NCBI GenBank assembly: GCA_001931905.2
Contig: MSJI02000658.1
Span: forward strand, 1 to 60,237
DNA: 60,237 nucleotides
Source: Cladosporium sp. IMV 00045
Lineage: Eukaryota; Ascomycota; Dothideomycetes; Cladosporiales; Cladosporiaceae
Reading direction: 5' to 3'
The notes below the pieces were generated by a model. That model ran no database searches and was not told the DNA's origin. It saw only the letters and a program-made list of their open reading frames with translations. This document shows positions 21,326 to 32,700 of this stretch, one piece after another. Each line of letters starts with the position of its first letter. Position 1 is the stretch's first letter. A program made the position numbers and the translations under genes.

Positions 21326-24178
21326 ATGATGTCGAGGCAGCTGTCCTCGCGCGTTGCAAGGACCGCCAGACAAGCTCCCTCTGCCCTAGGACGCCTGTCA
21401 ACACCAAATGTAGCAGCAACTAGAGCAAGCACTGAAGTCGCTGGTCGACGAGTGCTCTCATACTCTGCACTCTCCCGCGCCAGCAGCCGATTGGCCTCGA
21501 ATCCACGATGGCAGCAACGGCGATTCTGGCCGATGGGCTCCAGTGCCATCCACAACCTCCCAGCGGTCCGACACGCCTCCTTTGCGCGAGTTCTGCCTAA
21601 ACTGGCTATGAAGCTGGCTCGTATACCTGCCATGTTTGCTACAGCCATGATCGGTGGAGTCGCATATTTGCAATACCAGGCGGTCCAGGCTGGAACATAC
21701 GCTATCGATATTTTCGGCAAGGCTAAAGACACGGCTACAAGCACGGCTAACGATCTATGGGAAGGAGCCGGAGGGATTTTCGCACAGATGGGCCGTGGAT
21801 GGGACAAGACTAAAGAGGACGCCGGAAATGTGGAGATGCCGCAATGGATGCGAGAAATCTACGAAGGACGTCAACAGAGCGAAGAGGGTGGTGGAGGAGG
21901 CGGTGGACCCGAGCCAAAGGAAAGCAATGTCGGCGCTGTCGGTGCCGGTGCCGGTGCCGCTACTGCAACTGCGTTTGCTCTGGACTCCGAAGGCGAAGAC
22001 GACACCCGCTCCGAGGATGCTGCCGCAAGGGACGACCAGATGATGATGCTCACCAGGAAAATGATCGAGATTCGCTCATTGCTTCAGACTGTCGACCAGG
22101 CAGACACACTCACGCTACCCTCTATCGTTGTCGTGGGATCACAGTCTTCCGGAAAGAGCTCTGTGCTTGAGGCCATCGTGGGACACGAGTTTCTTCCTAA
22201 AGGATCAAACATGGTGACCCGGAGACCTATCGAATTAACGCTCGTCAACTCACCCAAAGCGCATGCCGAGTACGGTGAGTTCCCAGCTCTGGGTCTCGGC
22301 AAGATCACGGACTTCACTCAGATTCAGAAGACTTTGACGGACTTGAACCTGGCTGTCCCCGAAAAGGATTGTGTATCGGACGACCCAATTCAGCTTCGAA
22401 TTCATTCACCTAACGTGCCTGACTTGAGCTTGATCGATCTTCCGGGCTACATCCAGGTGGAAGCCTTTGACCAGCCCACAGAGCTCAAGACCAAAATCCA
22501 GGCCCTTTGTGACAAATACATCAAAGCTCCCAACGTCATCCTCGCCATCTCAGCCGCCGATGTTGACTTGGCTAACTCCACCGCCCTCAGAGCGTCACGT
22601 CGAGCTGACCCTCGAGGGGAGCGTACTATTGGTGTAGTCACCAAAATGGATCTGGTCGACCCTGCCCGAGGCGCTCAGATTCTGCAAGATAAGAACTACC
22701 CTCTTAGGTTGGGATACGTTGGTGTGGTCTGTAAAATTCCTCAAGAAAGCAGATCACTCTTCTCCAGAGGTTCGGCCAAAATCATCAACGCCATCACGCG
22801 CAACGAGGCTTCGTACTTTAACGCTCACCCTGAATCTTTCGGCGAAGACTCCCAAGTTCTTACTGGCACACCGAATCTCCGCAAGAAGCTGATGCATGTA
22901 CTGGAGTCCACTATGTCCGCCTCCCTCGCTACTACCAGTGAAGCAATCCACCATGAGCTCGCCGAAGCCACCTACGAATTCAAAGTTCAATACAACGAGC
23001 GCTCACTCAGCGCTGAATCTTACCTCGCGGAGTCTCTGGATGCTTTCAAGCATTCTTTCAAGGGCTTCTCTGACCAGTTTGGAAGGAAAGAAGTACGAGA
23101 GATCGTAAAGCATGAGCTCGATCAGCAAGTCTTGAACCTTCTCGCACAGAGATACTGGAACCGTCCCGTCGAGACTTTGCAACCGCTCGACCAACTTTCG
23201 GAGGCCGTTCAAGATCCTTTGGAGTCTTTGCCTAAGGCTGATCCTGAGAACCCTCTCTGGCATCTCAAGCTTGATGCTTCCACCTCCACTCTCACCAAAC
23301 TCGGTATCGGACGTCTTGCAACCACTATCACCGCACAATCATTGCAGTCATCGATCCAGGCCTTGATTCACAACAGCACCTTCTCCAACCACCCCTTTGC
23401 CATTGAGGCTATCACCCAGGCTTCTGAAAACATCCTCCGTGAATTGAGCTACGACACTTCAGACGAACTCGAGATCTGCGTCAAGCCATACAAATACCGC
23501 ATCGAGCTCGAAGATAGCGAATGGAAACGCGGCCGTGAGAACATCGCTGCTGTCCTCAAGGACGAGCTCCGTGACTGCGAAGCCGCGACTAAGACCGTGG
23601 AAGAGCAGATCGGCGGCCGTCGCAAGACGAAGGACGTCGTCAGCTTCATCGACCGTGTTCGCAAGGGTGACGTCGTCCTCGAAGGCGATGGCGTCGGCGG
23701 TGCCGGAGGCTTCAGCGCTGCCCTCCTCGTCAAAGGCAAGGAAGCGCTCTTCCTCCGCGACCGCGCGGATATCATTCGCATGCGCCTTGCCGCTGTCAAG
23801 TCACGCCAATGCGCCGACAAGAAGAACAAATACTACTGTCCCGAGATCTTCCTCGACGCCGTCGCCGACAAGCTCACCTCCACCGCCGATCTCTTCTTGG
23901 ACGCCGAGCTCTTGAGCAAATTCTACTACCAATTCCCCCGCGTCCTCGAGCAGCATTTCCGCCAGCTCGACGAGAGCACCATCGATCGTTTCGCGAAGGA
24001 AGATCCCAAGATCAAGAGGCATTTGGACGTCGTCAAGAGGAAAGAGTTGCTCGAGCATGTCCTTAAAGAGATGGACAGCTTGAGGCAACTGGAGGCGAGA
24101 GAGAAGAGGAACTCGAGCCGTGGGACGCAGACGGACGAGGCTGCCGGTCGACGCAGGAAGGGCTGGGGTTTGTTCTGA
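21326..24178 (+). CDS. mgm1: Mitochondrial dynamin-like GTPase Mgm1/OPA1
   Basis: Inner-membrane dynamin that drives inner-membrane fusion and cristae maintenance. Uninterrupted 950-aa frame from tandem ATGs at 21326 and 21329. An Arg/Ser-rich mitochondrial presequence (residues 1-90) is followed by a membrane segment (about 103-120) and a Gly/Ala-rich linker where rhomboid processing would yield the short form. The GTPase domain is complete: P-loop GSQSSGKS at 271-278, DLPG at 371-374, TKMD at 439-442. The middle and GED-like regions fill the rest, ending Arg/Lys-rich (RRRKGWGLF). Long for an intronless gene in this intron-bearing neighbourhood. Confidence 0.95.
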   Translation: MMSRQLSSRVARTARQAPSALGRLSTPNVAATRASTEVAGRRVLSYSALSRASSRLASNPRWQQRRFWPMGSSAIHNLPAVRHASFARVLPKLAMKLARIPAMFATAMIGGVAYLQYQAVQAGTYAIDIFGKAKDTATSTANDLWEGAGGIFAQMGRGWDKTKEDAGNVEMPQWMREIYEGRQQSEEGGGGGGGPEPKESNVGAVGAGAGAATATAFALDSEGEDDTRSEDAAARDDQMMMLTRKMIEIRSLLQTVDQADTLTLPSIVVVGSQSSGKSSVLEAIVGHEFLPKGSNMVTRRPIELTLVNSPKAHAEYGEFPALGLGKITDFTQIQKTLTDLNLAVPEKDCVSDDPIQLRIHSPNVPDLSLIDLPGYIQVEAFDQPTELKTKIQALCDKYIKAPNVILAISAADVDLANSTALRASRRADPRGERTIGVVTKMDLVDPARGAQILQDKNYPLRLGYVGVVCKIPQESRSLFSRGSAKIINAITRNEASYFNAHPESFGEDSQVLTGTPNLRKKLMHVLESTMSASLATTSEAIHHELAEATYEFKVQYNERSLSAESYLAESLDAFKHSFKGFSDQFGRKEVREIVKHELDQQVLNLLAQRYWNRPVETLQPLDQLSEAVQDPLESLPKADPENPLWHLKLDASTSTLTKLGIGRLATTITAQSLQSSIQALIHNSTFSNHPFAIEAITQASENILRELSYDTSDELEICVKPYKYRIELEDSEWKRGRENIAAVLKDELRDCEAATKTVEEQIGGRRKTKDVVSFIDRVRKGDVVLEGDGVGGAGGFSAALLVKGKEALFLRDRADIIRMRLAAVKSRQCADKKNKYYCPEIFLDAVADKLTSTADLFLDAELLSKFYYQFPRVLEQHFRQLDESTIDRFAKEDPKIKRHLDVVKRKELLEHVLKEMDSLRQLEAREKRNSSRGTQTDEAAGRRRKGWGLF

Positions 24179-24426
24179 GTGTAATATTGATTAATTGGCG
24201 TTGTAATGTTGTTGTTGAATTGCGCCTTTTCGAGGGATTCGGATACCACGTGTGTTTTCGTATGGAACTTTGTTGTTTAGACTTTTAGTATACCACTTGA
24301 AATCCACTCAATCTCCTTACGAGGAAGCAAAGGTATGTCCTTTCGATCCGTGAGAACAATGAACAAGCTTAATTTCGAAATTCTTCGCAAATATGGTCCT
24401 TGACAGCAGTTCTATAGTCCGCTCGT

Positions 24427-25535
24427 TCATCCTTTGCCCATTTCCACAGAGCTCTCGGTGACGAACTCCACCGGTTCCGGTGCCTTCGTTTTCTTGAAAT
24501 GCCTCAAAGGGGTGCCCATGAGGAACAACCGATCGATCTCCTCCAGCGTCTTCCCGGCGCAATCGGGAACGCAGAACCATGTGAAGAAAAGGCACACGAA
24601 TGCTAAACCGCCGAAGATGAAGCCAACTCGAGGACCAAGCGCTGCGTAGGGCTCGTATAGCAGATACGGGATACTGAACGCCACTGCAAACTGGATGATG
24701 ACATTTGCAATGCAGCCGACGGCATATGTCTGAGATTATGTTGTTAGTAAGAATCAGAAAGCAGAAGTCGCAGACGAATCATACCTTATCACGAAGCTTC
24801 ATCGTCGGAACCTCAGCTGCAATAGCGTGAGACAAAGGCGCCCAGCCCAACGCAAATCCGGCACCAAACAGGACAAAAGCAGCCATGATGCCATTGCGAA
24901 CGCCGACAGAGGGGTCGTTGATCGTTCCTAGGCCTCCGACGCAATACAAGCCAATAGTCTGTACTAGAGTTCCGACGAACATCAACGGTCTTCGTCCAAC
25001 CTTGTCGCACGACAGCTGCGATACGATGACCATTGCAATGTTGATGGCTGTGCTTCCGGCATTGATGCTGAAGGGGTTTACCGTGCCCAGTGACCTGTAG
25101 AATAACGCGCCGTAAACCGCTGTAAAATTCGATCCGGTGATTTGGAGGAAGACGTTGACAAAGATCACCACAAGCGTTCTCTTCAGATTGGGGCCTTGAA
25201 ACAATTCGATCCAGCTGCCTTTGGATGCCGTAAGGTCGATCGTGTTTTGCACATCCAAAAGCTCTTGTTTGATCTCTTGGTCAGAATATTTGCCGCGACG
25301 AAGTGCAGTGAGCGACTCGAGAGCAACTGTATCTCGACCCTTGAGCAACAACCAGCGAGGCGATTCAGGCATGAAGAACGCTCCACACCCAACGATGGAA
25401 GGGATGATGAAAAGCAACCCCATAGGCACTCTCCAAGAATTGTTGCTATCGATCGTCGACGTTCCGCGGCACACTAACGAAGCCAGAAGCTGCCCGAAAA
25501 GAAGGCCAGACTGGTATGATCCAACCACAAAGGAC
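24427..25535 (-). pseudogene. 5'-truncated MFS sugar transporter, cut by the central element
   Basis: The remaining exons 25535..24785 and 24729..24427, with a 55-nt intron between, encode about 351 aa of a sugar porter. The frame opens at VVGSYQSGLLFGQLLASL (about helix 4-5) and includes PESPRWLLLKG after helix 6, CDKVGRRPLM in loop 8-9 and FCVPDCAGKTLEEIDRLF after helix 12. The first 150 or so residues, helices 1 to about 4, are missing. The frame runs into the inverted repeat beginning at 25536, with YGRPS encoded across the junction. No start codon precedes it. No matching N-terminal half lies at the other end of the element. Remaining coding sequence shows no internal stop, so the break may be recent. 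Confidence 0.8.
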
Positions 25536-25566
25536 GGTCGGCCATACCTACAAAAGTGCCAAAAGT
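25536..25566 (+). repeat. Left terminal inverted repeat
   Basis: 31 nt beginning GGTCGGCCATACCTAC and ending GTGCCAAAAGT. It pairs with 33103..33133 in inverted orientation with a single C/T difference at its twelfth base. Confidence 0.85.
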
Positions 25567-26673
25567 TTAAAAAATACTAAAGTGCCAAAAACCGAACTTC
25601 ATGCATTATAGTCATTACTCATTAATCGTGCAACCGTCGCCCAACATGCATGAGAATTGCCTTTTCTCAGTTTATCAAAGTCCCGTACGATTTACCCGTT
25701 ATACTCAGGCGTAGCCTATTAATTAACTAGAAATCCTTCTATATGATAGTAATACGCTTCCCGTGAATCGCGGCTAAGTTTACTACTATAAAACTCAGAT
25801 TAGTCTACTTACTACGCATATTATAAGTTATTTTACTTACTTTCAAACTACGAGACTAGAAACGCCTCGGCCGCCTCCTAGATTGCCCCTAGAGTATCGG
25901 ACGTAAAGCGTAAGTCTATTAAGGTACTAGTATCCTAGGCGACCTTATAGCAAAGGCGCGCAAACGGCGTCTTAGGGATAAGGAGGTCGGCCGACTTCTA
26001 GAAGCGACGGATCTTACGGAGAGTAACGGCTAGATCGATTATTAGCGACTACCGGGTACGGTTTACCGGGTACGGTTCTACTTACTTCCTAGCTTCTACC
26101 TACGACGCCTCTAGCCCGTAGCCTACTACCTCCTTACGCTCTATATATTCTTCCTACCCGTAGTTATCTTTCTCGGCGCTTTCCCTATACCGGTACCGGT
26201 CCTCGGCCTCTTACTACCGGTAGTAGCGACCCTCCTAGTAACGGCCTTAGTACGAGCTATACTTTACTCGAGACTACGATAGCGAGCGATTTTAAAGCAG
26301 TTTTTAGAGATTGCGGCGGATTATGATATCGAGGATAAAGAGGCGATCGAAGAGTATAGGAGACTAGTCGCGAGTAAGCGAGAGCGAGGTCGGAAGAGGT
26401 AAGGATATCGGTAAAGAGGAGGTCGTAAGTAAGGAGAAGTTCTATTATTTAAATAATAATAAGAACCGGAATAGACCGTACGCTATTACCTATAAATACT
26501 CGCTCGTAACGCCTAGCTACTTTACTTTTCGCTACCCTTTACCTCTTTAATAATAACCTTAATTACGCTCTACTTCTTCGCCTCCGGACTTCTAAACTTA
26601 TGTAGTATTAACGCTTCTTTCGATAATAGACGACGACCGCTCCGAGAGTGAGGCTAGCCCTTAGAAAGCGCGT

Positions 26674-26886
26674 AAAACCTTACTTTCCGATAATATAAAT
26701 ACCGCTCGAGACCGTAAACGCTACGCTAATATAACGGCGAGTAAAAGAGATGCCGATAATTAACGCAAGGCTAATAATGCCGCCTATACGCGCGCGCGCA
26801 AGTTAGCTAGGAGCTCGGAAGGCTTTAAAGATCTATTACTAAGTAAGTAGGATACGCGTATCTAAGAGGCGATCTTAAGGATCGAT
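26674..26886 (+). repeat. Direct repeat, copy A
   Basis: 213 nt of mutated sequence from AAAACCTTAC to GGATCGAT, repeated at 27103..27315 and abutting the first 216-bp element. The two copies look identical by eye. Confidence 0.8.
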
Positions 26887-27102
26887 TGTCACGGGCCTGG
26901 CCTGTGACATGCCGATAGTGTTCCTGCTTGCAGGATGGCAGGTGAGCCGAGGATCGGCTTCACCTGCGAACTCTGTTCTGAACCTCATTCGTAGCTCTTC
27001 GAGCTACGTCCTTGTCATAGAACCTGTCTGTAGGTTGGCCGTGGTAGACCGTATCTATTCCTGTTTGCATCTACACCTACGTCCCGACTCCCGCCCGTGA
27101 CA
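26887..27102 (+). mobile_element. 216-bp TG...CA element, copy 1 (solo-LTR-like or MITE)
   Basis: Starts TGTCACGGGC and ends GCCCGTGACA, a perfect 10-bp inverted end with the TG...CA boundary of LTRs. It contains internal hairpin-forming stretches such as CCTGCTTGCAGG and GCCGAGGATCGGC. Base composition is normal with abundant CA/TG, unlike its surroundings, so it escaped RIP or arrived afterwards. Flanking 5-mers (TCGAT, AAAAC) do not match, so no target-site duplication. A 63-codon open frame inside is fortuitous in my view. Confidence 0.7.
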
Positions 27103-27315
27103 AAAACCTTACTTTCCGATAATATAAATACCGCTCGAGACCGTAAACGCTACGCTAATATAACGGCGAGTAAAAGAGATGCCGATAATTAACGCAAGGC
27201 TAATAATGCCGCCTATACGCGCGCGCGCAAGTTAGCTAGGAGCTCGGAAGGCTTTAAAGATCTATTACTAAGTAAGTAGGATACGCGTATCTAAGAGGCG
27301 ATCTTAAGGATCGAT
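27103..27315 (+). repeat. Direct repeat, copy B (start of a longer duplicated segment)
   Basis: Same sequence as 26674..26886, then continuing to 27706. From 27247 onward it corresponds to copy C after the N gap. Confidence 0.8.
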
Positions 27316-27706
27316 AGTAAGCGGTAAGTAGTTCGCATACGCTTTTCCTAATATATACTAACGGTTCTATAGCGAAGTAAAGAAAAGCCGTATCGTAGTA
27401 GCGTAGGACCCTAACGCTTTTTATAAAAGCGTAAGACTCGAGAGTAACCGTATAAGTAGAACTACGGCGAAAACGTAGATAGATTTAGACGAGGTCGATA
27501 AGTAGATAGAGATCGAGAATAAGAAGCTTACGTAGTACGAGTATAAGAAGTTCTACGAGAAGAAGCTACCTATATAAATAGCGATGCTAGAGGGGGGTAA
27601 AGACGTTAGCGGCTTTATTTCGGTACCGATAGCAAGTGTTTTTACGCGCGACTAGCCTTATCTTCGCGACTACTAGATCCGGCGCATAAGGAACTTCTAG
27701 GAGAAG

Positions 27707-27922
27707 TGTCACGGGCCTGGCCTGTGACATGCCGATAGTGTTCCTGCTTGCAGGATGGCAGGTGAGCCGAGGATCGGCTTCACCTGCGAACTCTGTTCTG
27801 AACCTCATTCGTAGCTCTTCGAGCTACGTCCTTGTCATAGAACCTGTCTGTAGGTTGGCCGTGGTAGACCGTATCTATTCCTGTTTGCATCTACACCTAC
27901 GTCCCGACTCCCGCCCGTGACA
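27707..27922 (+). mobile_element. 216-bp TG...CA element, copy 2
   Basis: Same orientation as, and to my reading identical with, 26887..27102, including the 10-bp inverted ends. Flanks are AGAAG and TTACG, no duplication. It sits between mutated sequence on the left and about 100 nt of unmutated sequence leading to the N gap on the right. Confidence 0.7.
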
Positions 27923-28025
27923 TTACGTAGCTCCTCCCTTTAGGTGTAGCTGCCGTGCAATGGCCGACTGGCCGAAGCCCCCTATCGTGCCGCGAGACTT
28001 GGAACACTTCCAGAGCCATGTCTCC

Positions 28026-28045
28026 NNNNNNNNNNNNNNNNNNNN
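28026..28045. other. Assembly gap (20 N)
   Basis: Twenty consecutive N. The sequence immediately before it (27923..28025) is not RIP-mutated and is unlike what follows, so the join is uncertain. Confidence 0.99.
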
Positions 28046-28504
28046 GAAGGCTTTAAAGATCTATTACTAAGTAAGTAGGATACGCGTATCTAAGAGGCGA
28101 TCTTAAGGATCGATAGTAAGCGGTAAGTAGTTCGCATACGCTTTTCCTAATACATCCTAACGGTTCTATAGCGAAGTAAAGAAAAGCTGTGTCGTAGTAG
28201 CGTAGGACCTTAACGCTTTTTATAAAAGCGTAAGACTCGAGAGTAACTATATAAGTAGAACTATAGCGAAAACGTAGACGGATTTAGACGAGGTCGATAA
28301 GCGGATAGAGATCGAGAATAAGAAGCTTACGTAGTACGAGTATAAGAAGTTCTACGAGAAGAAGCTACTTATATAAATAGCGATGCTAGAGAGGGGTAAA
28401 GACGTTAGTAGCCTTATTTCGGTACTAATAGCAAGTGTTTTTACGCGCGACTAGCCTTATCTTCGCGACTACTAGATCTAGCGTATAAGGAACTTCTAAG
28501 AGAA
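28046..28504 (+). repeat. Diverged duplicate, copy C
   Basis: Corresponds to 27247..27706 with scattered transition differences, mostly C/T and G/A, as expected of independently mutated copies of one element. Unlike copy B it continues without interruption into downstream element sequence. Confidence 0.75.
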
Positions 28505-29760
28505 AGTCCTTATACTCGAAGAAGCCTCGCTCTATATTCGCGAGTAGAGACTACCGCGTGATCCTTCGGAGGCACCTACTATAAATAGTAATAAGGCTCT
28601 TTTCTGCCTCTTCGACTTAAAGCTCTACGAGACTCGCGTGCTAGGCGTTCGACCTAATCTTCGCTAGCTACGTTACTTCCGCTACGTTATCTTTATGCGT
28701 AATAAAGAGAAAGCACGTAAAGTCCGCCTAACTCCGCGTAAGATTAGTATTATTTACTTTAAGTATTAGCTTTACGCTCGGGACGATATTTAAGTAGTAA
28801 GTGAATTTGCTAGCTACGCTCTACTAGCTACGGTTTTCATATACTTTACTAATAAACTTCTATAGCGCTATAGATCTCTACCTCTCCTCGCGCGCTATCT
28901 CCTTTAGAGAAAGCGAGTTAGGCAGCTAATAAATGTAAGTAAAATACTACTTCTTCTTTATAGAGACATTACTAATAATAACTAGGCTATAATATAGTAG
29001 CGTTAGCTCCTACTACACCATTTTTTCACTACTATTAACCGTATACTCTTCTGTAACGTTATCGCATAGAATACTCCTTTCCGCCTAGATAGAAAGAGTA
29101 GTAAGTAGGTCGAGTTACTAGGTCCGGCGTAGCTTTAGCCTAAGGATTACGACTTTACGCGCTTCGGATAGGAGTCTATAGAGAATACGGTAGATACGAA
29201 GAGTATTTATAAGTTCATCTTAAATAATATAAATACTAAGAGGACTCTACTAAAGTTTAGGGGACTTATAGAGAGCGTAAGTATTCTTCGTTAGAAGCGT
29301 AGTAGTAAGGTTAACTTCTTTAATCTTTAGGAAATTAATCGGCTTTATTAGTAAATTGCTTTAGGTATAGATACTTTAGCTTTTATAATACCTAATTTAA
29401 TACTCTAATTCGTGATTATTTATAAACTCACTTATACTTTTCTTAATACTGGATTAAGAATATAGATTATATATGTAGACGGGATTATTAGAGAACTTCG
29501 CTTACTACTATTCTTTTTATTACTTAACGTAAAAATAAATAGCTATATCTACGAGGTATCTACCTTTTTCTTCTAACGTGCCTCTACGTATTAAGTCCTA
29601 TAGCTATAATTAGTACTATCTAGAACGACCTTAGTTCCCTTCTATCGCTTTAACTACGCCTTTAGTACTTTATCCTCTTTCTTACTTATAGCTTCTATCT
29701 TCTTCGTCGTCTTTACTACTTTGCTTTTACGTCTTCTAATCGGAGGTAAATTAATACGGT
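28500..29760 (+). pseudogene. RIP-killed coding region of the element, family unknown
   Basis: One reading phase (codons starting at positions divisible by three) reads as protein-like sequence for about 420 codons, interrupted by more than twenty stops that are all TAG or TAA, none TGA. There is no tryptophan codon. That is what RIP predicts: CAG/CAA and TGG become TAG/TAA. Short legible segments include EEASLYIRE, NKALFCLFDLKLYETRVLG and FRYVIFMRNKEKARKVRL. The frame probably begins further upstream, in the duplicated segment. I do not recognise the family, and no transposase catalytic motif is legible. Confidence 0.5.
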
Positions 29761-32700
29761 TGTTATCGGAATCTAGCTTCGGTAGTAGTATTAATTCGAA
29801 TAGAGGTTAAGTTCTTCGTAATAGCTTAATAGGGCTCGAAGGTAGAGATATTAACGTATTAGGTAAGAGTATATTACGTAATAGGGTAGTAAGGTCGATA
29901 TAATCTAGTAGGTTATCCAGATCGATTATAATAGATAACTAAGACACTTTATCCTATTTAATTTGCGTCCCTTTAACGGACTAGCGAACCGTAGCTAGTA
30001 GACCGTAGCTAGCGTTAATATTATCTGCAGTAATAGACTACCTCTTATATAATCGATATTAGATATCGTTATACTTAGATAGCGTGAAAAGGGTTACTAT
30101 TCGCGTAGATTATCGTATCGATTACCAGTCTAATTTATCGGGGTTATAATTAGGGTTGCGTAGCTATTCTCGAACTCGCTAGTTATACTCGATAATAATA
30201 TTTACCTCCCGCACTCCTTTCTTTAAGGGTATAGCAAAGCAATCTAACTTATCCTCGAGTATATCCTTCTTATCTATAGCCGCGCTAACCCTAGTAATAA
30301 CTAACTTACCTATATTAATAGTAGTATAGGGAATAAAGTTAAGAAAGCTAGGTAACTTTTTAATCTCCTAAAGGGTTTTAATCCGATATTAATTAAATAC
30401 CTACTCCTCGAAGGGTTGCTCCTATATACAGGTATCCTAATTAAGCTCGCTCTAGTAGTTAATAACCGGCTTACCGAACTTCTAGATCGACTTCTATTTA
30501 GGAAGGCTACCGAGCGCGTTATCCGCATCTAGCTAGATTACCTCCGAGTAATACGACTAGACTTTAACTAATATGCGCTTCTACTTATCTGTTCGGCTAG
30601 ATGTTAAATTGGTTAGTACGTTATAGAAGCTTATCGCGTTCGATCCGGCATTGCGAGTAGGCGGTAGGTTATTTTTAAACCCTTTTCGACGCTCTATTTT
30701 GGCGTATTTAGAGATCGAGCTAAACTATAAGGTAGGGTTAGCTAGTAGAGGCATTATCGTAGTTATTAGTGATCGAGGTTATAAGAATAATAACGATCGT
30801 AGGTTTAGTAGATAGGATCGTAGTAGAGGAGTAGGTGCTTCGGATATTAATCGATAACTAGACGATACCGCTACCGAGGAATAGCGGACTAGAGGTTTAA
30901 TTAGTGGATTTAGGTTTAATATAAGGTATTACGAATAGTATCGGTATTAACCTATTAGCTTCTAATAATTAAAACCGGCAATCGGATAACGATTAGTCTA
31001 TTATATAGGTAGGGGTAGTAAAGTCATATTAATAAAGACGTAGATAACGAGAGGTTAGGTACGGAAGCTAATAACTAACTACTTAAGTTCGTACTTATTT
31101 AGAGTTAGAAAAGGAGAGTAAGATTAAATTGGAAGAAGGGAGGGCTTTAAACCCTAGAAATTACTAAGCTTAAACCGTAGCCGGCGAACGTATCTAGTAT
31201 ATTATACGAGCGCTTAAGGCGTATCTAACCTATATACGCCTATAATTTAATTAATAAAGGATTAATAGTAGTATCGTCTCTAGCTTAGCTATTATTAAGG
31301 TATAGCTCCTCTTTAATTAGGTCTATCGGATGATAAATAACTAGTTCCTCGTTTGTATTACAGAATACTCTTTAGATCCCCTCTAGTAGCATATAATTAT
31401 TTAACTACTAACGCGTATTCTACGGCTTATTTAACTCTTTAAGAGGTGGCTATGTACCGCGTAGTATATATTAGCGAGCCGTATCGCGAAAAGCGTAAAA
31501 AGCGAGCTTATAGATACGCTTACCGCTATCGTTAATAGCTAAGCCGTCGATCTCGCGCGTAAATCCACGACGCTTAAGTTTATCGCCGTACTACCGAAGC
31601 GTTTCTATTAGGAGGTATTCGTTAAGATTAAGGTCCTCGAGATCTTATTATATGCTCTAAAGGGTCGGTAAATCCTCTAGAATAGTAAAGCTACTCTTAA
31701 CGCCGCTAGTATACTCGGAGTAGTAATATAAAAGGAAAGGGATACTAGGTATAAGGTATAGCCGCTAGGGTTACTTCCGAATTCGATAGTTATTCTAAAT
31801 ATAAATAAACTGCGAGAGGGCGTTTTAAAAGATAGGCATATAGATCGCTAAAAATGTAATTCGGTCTGAGAGCTAGTTAGTATTATAAGCCTCGTCTCTA
31901 TTATATTTGAGAAAGTAGTCGCGCTATTATAGGATTACGCTAAATGATTGCTACCGCTACTATCGTTTAATAGTAGAGTTCTATTTGCTAGTACTAAAGC
32001 AAAAGGTATCTCTAAACTTAAGCAGGCTTTATCGAATCTCACTACTTATTTAGTAGTACGTATCTACGGTTATAGGGGTCTCTATACTACGGTTAGTCCG
32101 GACGATTCGTAGGACGATCTTATTAGTTATAATAGTACTAATATACTACCTAAGAATAGAGATAGCTATTCGTCCTAAGATGCTAACGTAGTACTAGACG
32201 ATAAAGCGGGAGTAAATATCGATAGTAGTATAGATCTAGATACTCTAATACTCGAGCTTATAGTAGGCGTCGAGAGACTAAGCATTATTAGGCCCTAGTA
32301 GGATAACCTAGCTTCGATACTAAAAGGCTCTCGCTCTCTATTGCTCTAGACCTATAGGGTTAAGTTCTTAGAGGATGCGATACATACGGTTTCTAGGAGT
32401 AGTTAGTATACGGCGTTAATAAAACCGTAGCTAGTAAACTATAGCCGGTAGTCTCGGATTAGGATATATAGCCTACCTTCTAACCATATTATACTTTAAA
32501 CGCATAAAGGTATAGAGGTTCCTAGCTCCGAAGCTACTAATATTATTAGTATCGAGTTCTTAGCTAAGTAACTCGTAGAGCTACGCATTTACTACTTCGA
32601 AGTTACTTCGCTTAATACGCTTCTTAAGGCCTATACGCTTTCGTAAGCGTACTAGCCCACGAATATTAGTTTTAAAGCCGTCTAGTACTAAGATGGCTAC

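Noticed and set aside
26909..27100. 63-codon open frame, repeated identically at 27729..27920
   Set aside because: It lies wholly inside the 216-bp TG...CA element and has no family resemblance. The two copies reflect element duplication, not a gene pair.
26887..27922. The two 216-bp elements as the paired LTRs of one retrotransposon
   Set aside because: The 604 bp between them is RIP-mutated sequence belonging to the surrounding element, without a primer-binding site or gag/pol traces.
27923..28025. Unmutated stretch between the second 216-bp element and the N gap, considered as a gene fragment
   Set aside because: Only about 100 nt, bordered by an assembly gap; no coding or RNA signature can be supported.
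28046..28504. Internal duplications considered as a CRISPR-like or tandem array
   Set aside because: Only three long, unevenly spaced partial copies exist; no short regular repeats with spacers, and the genome is fungal.
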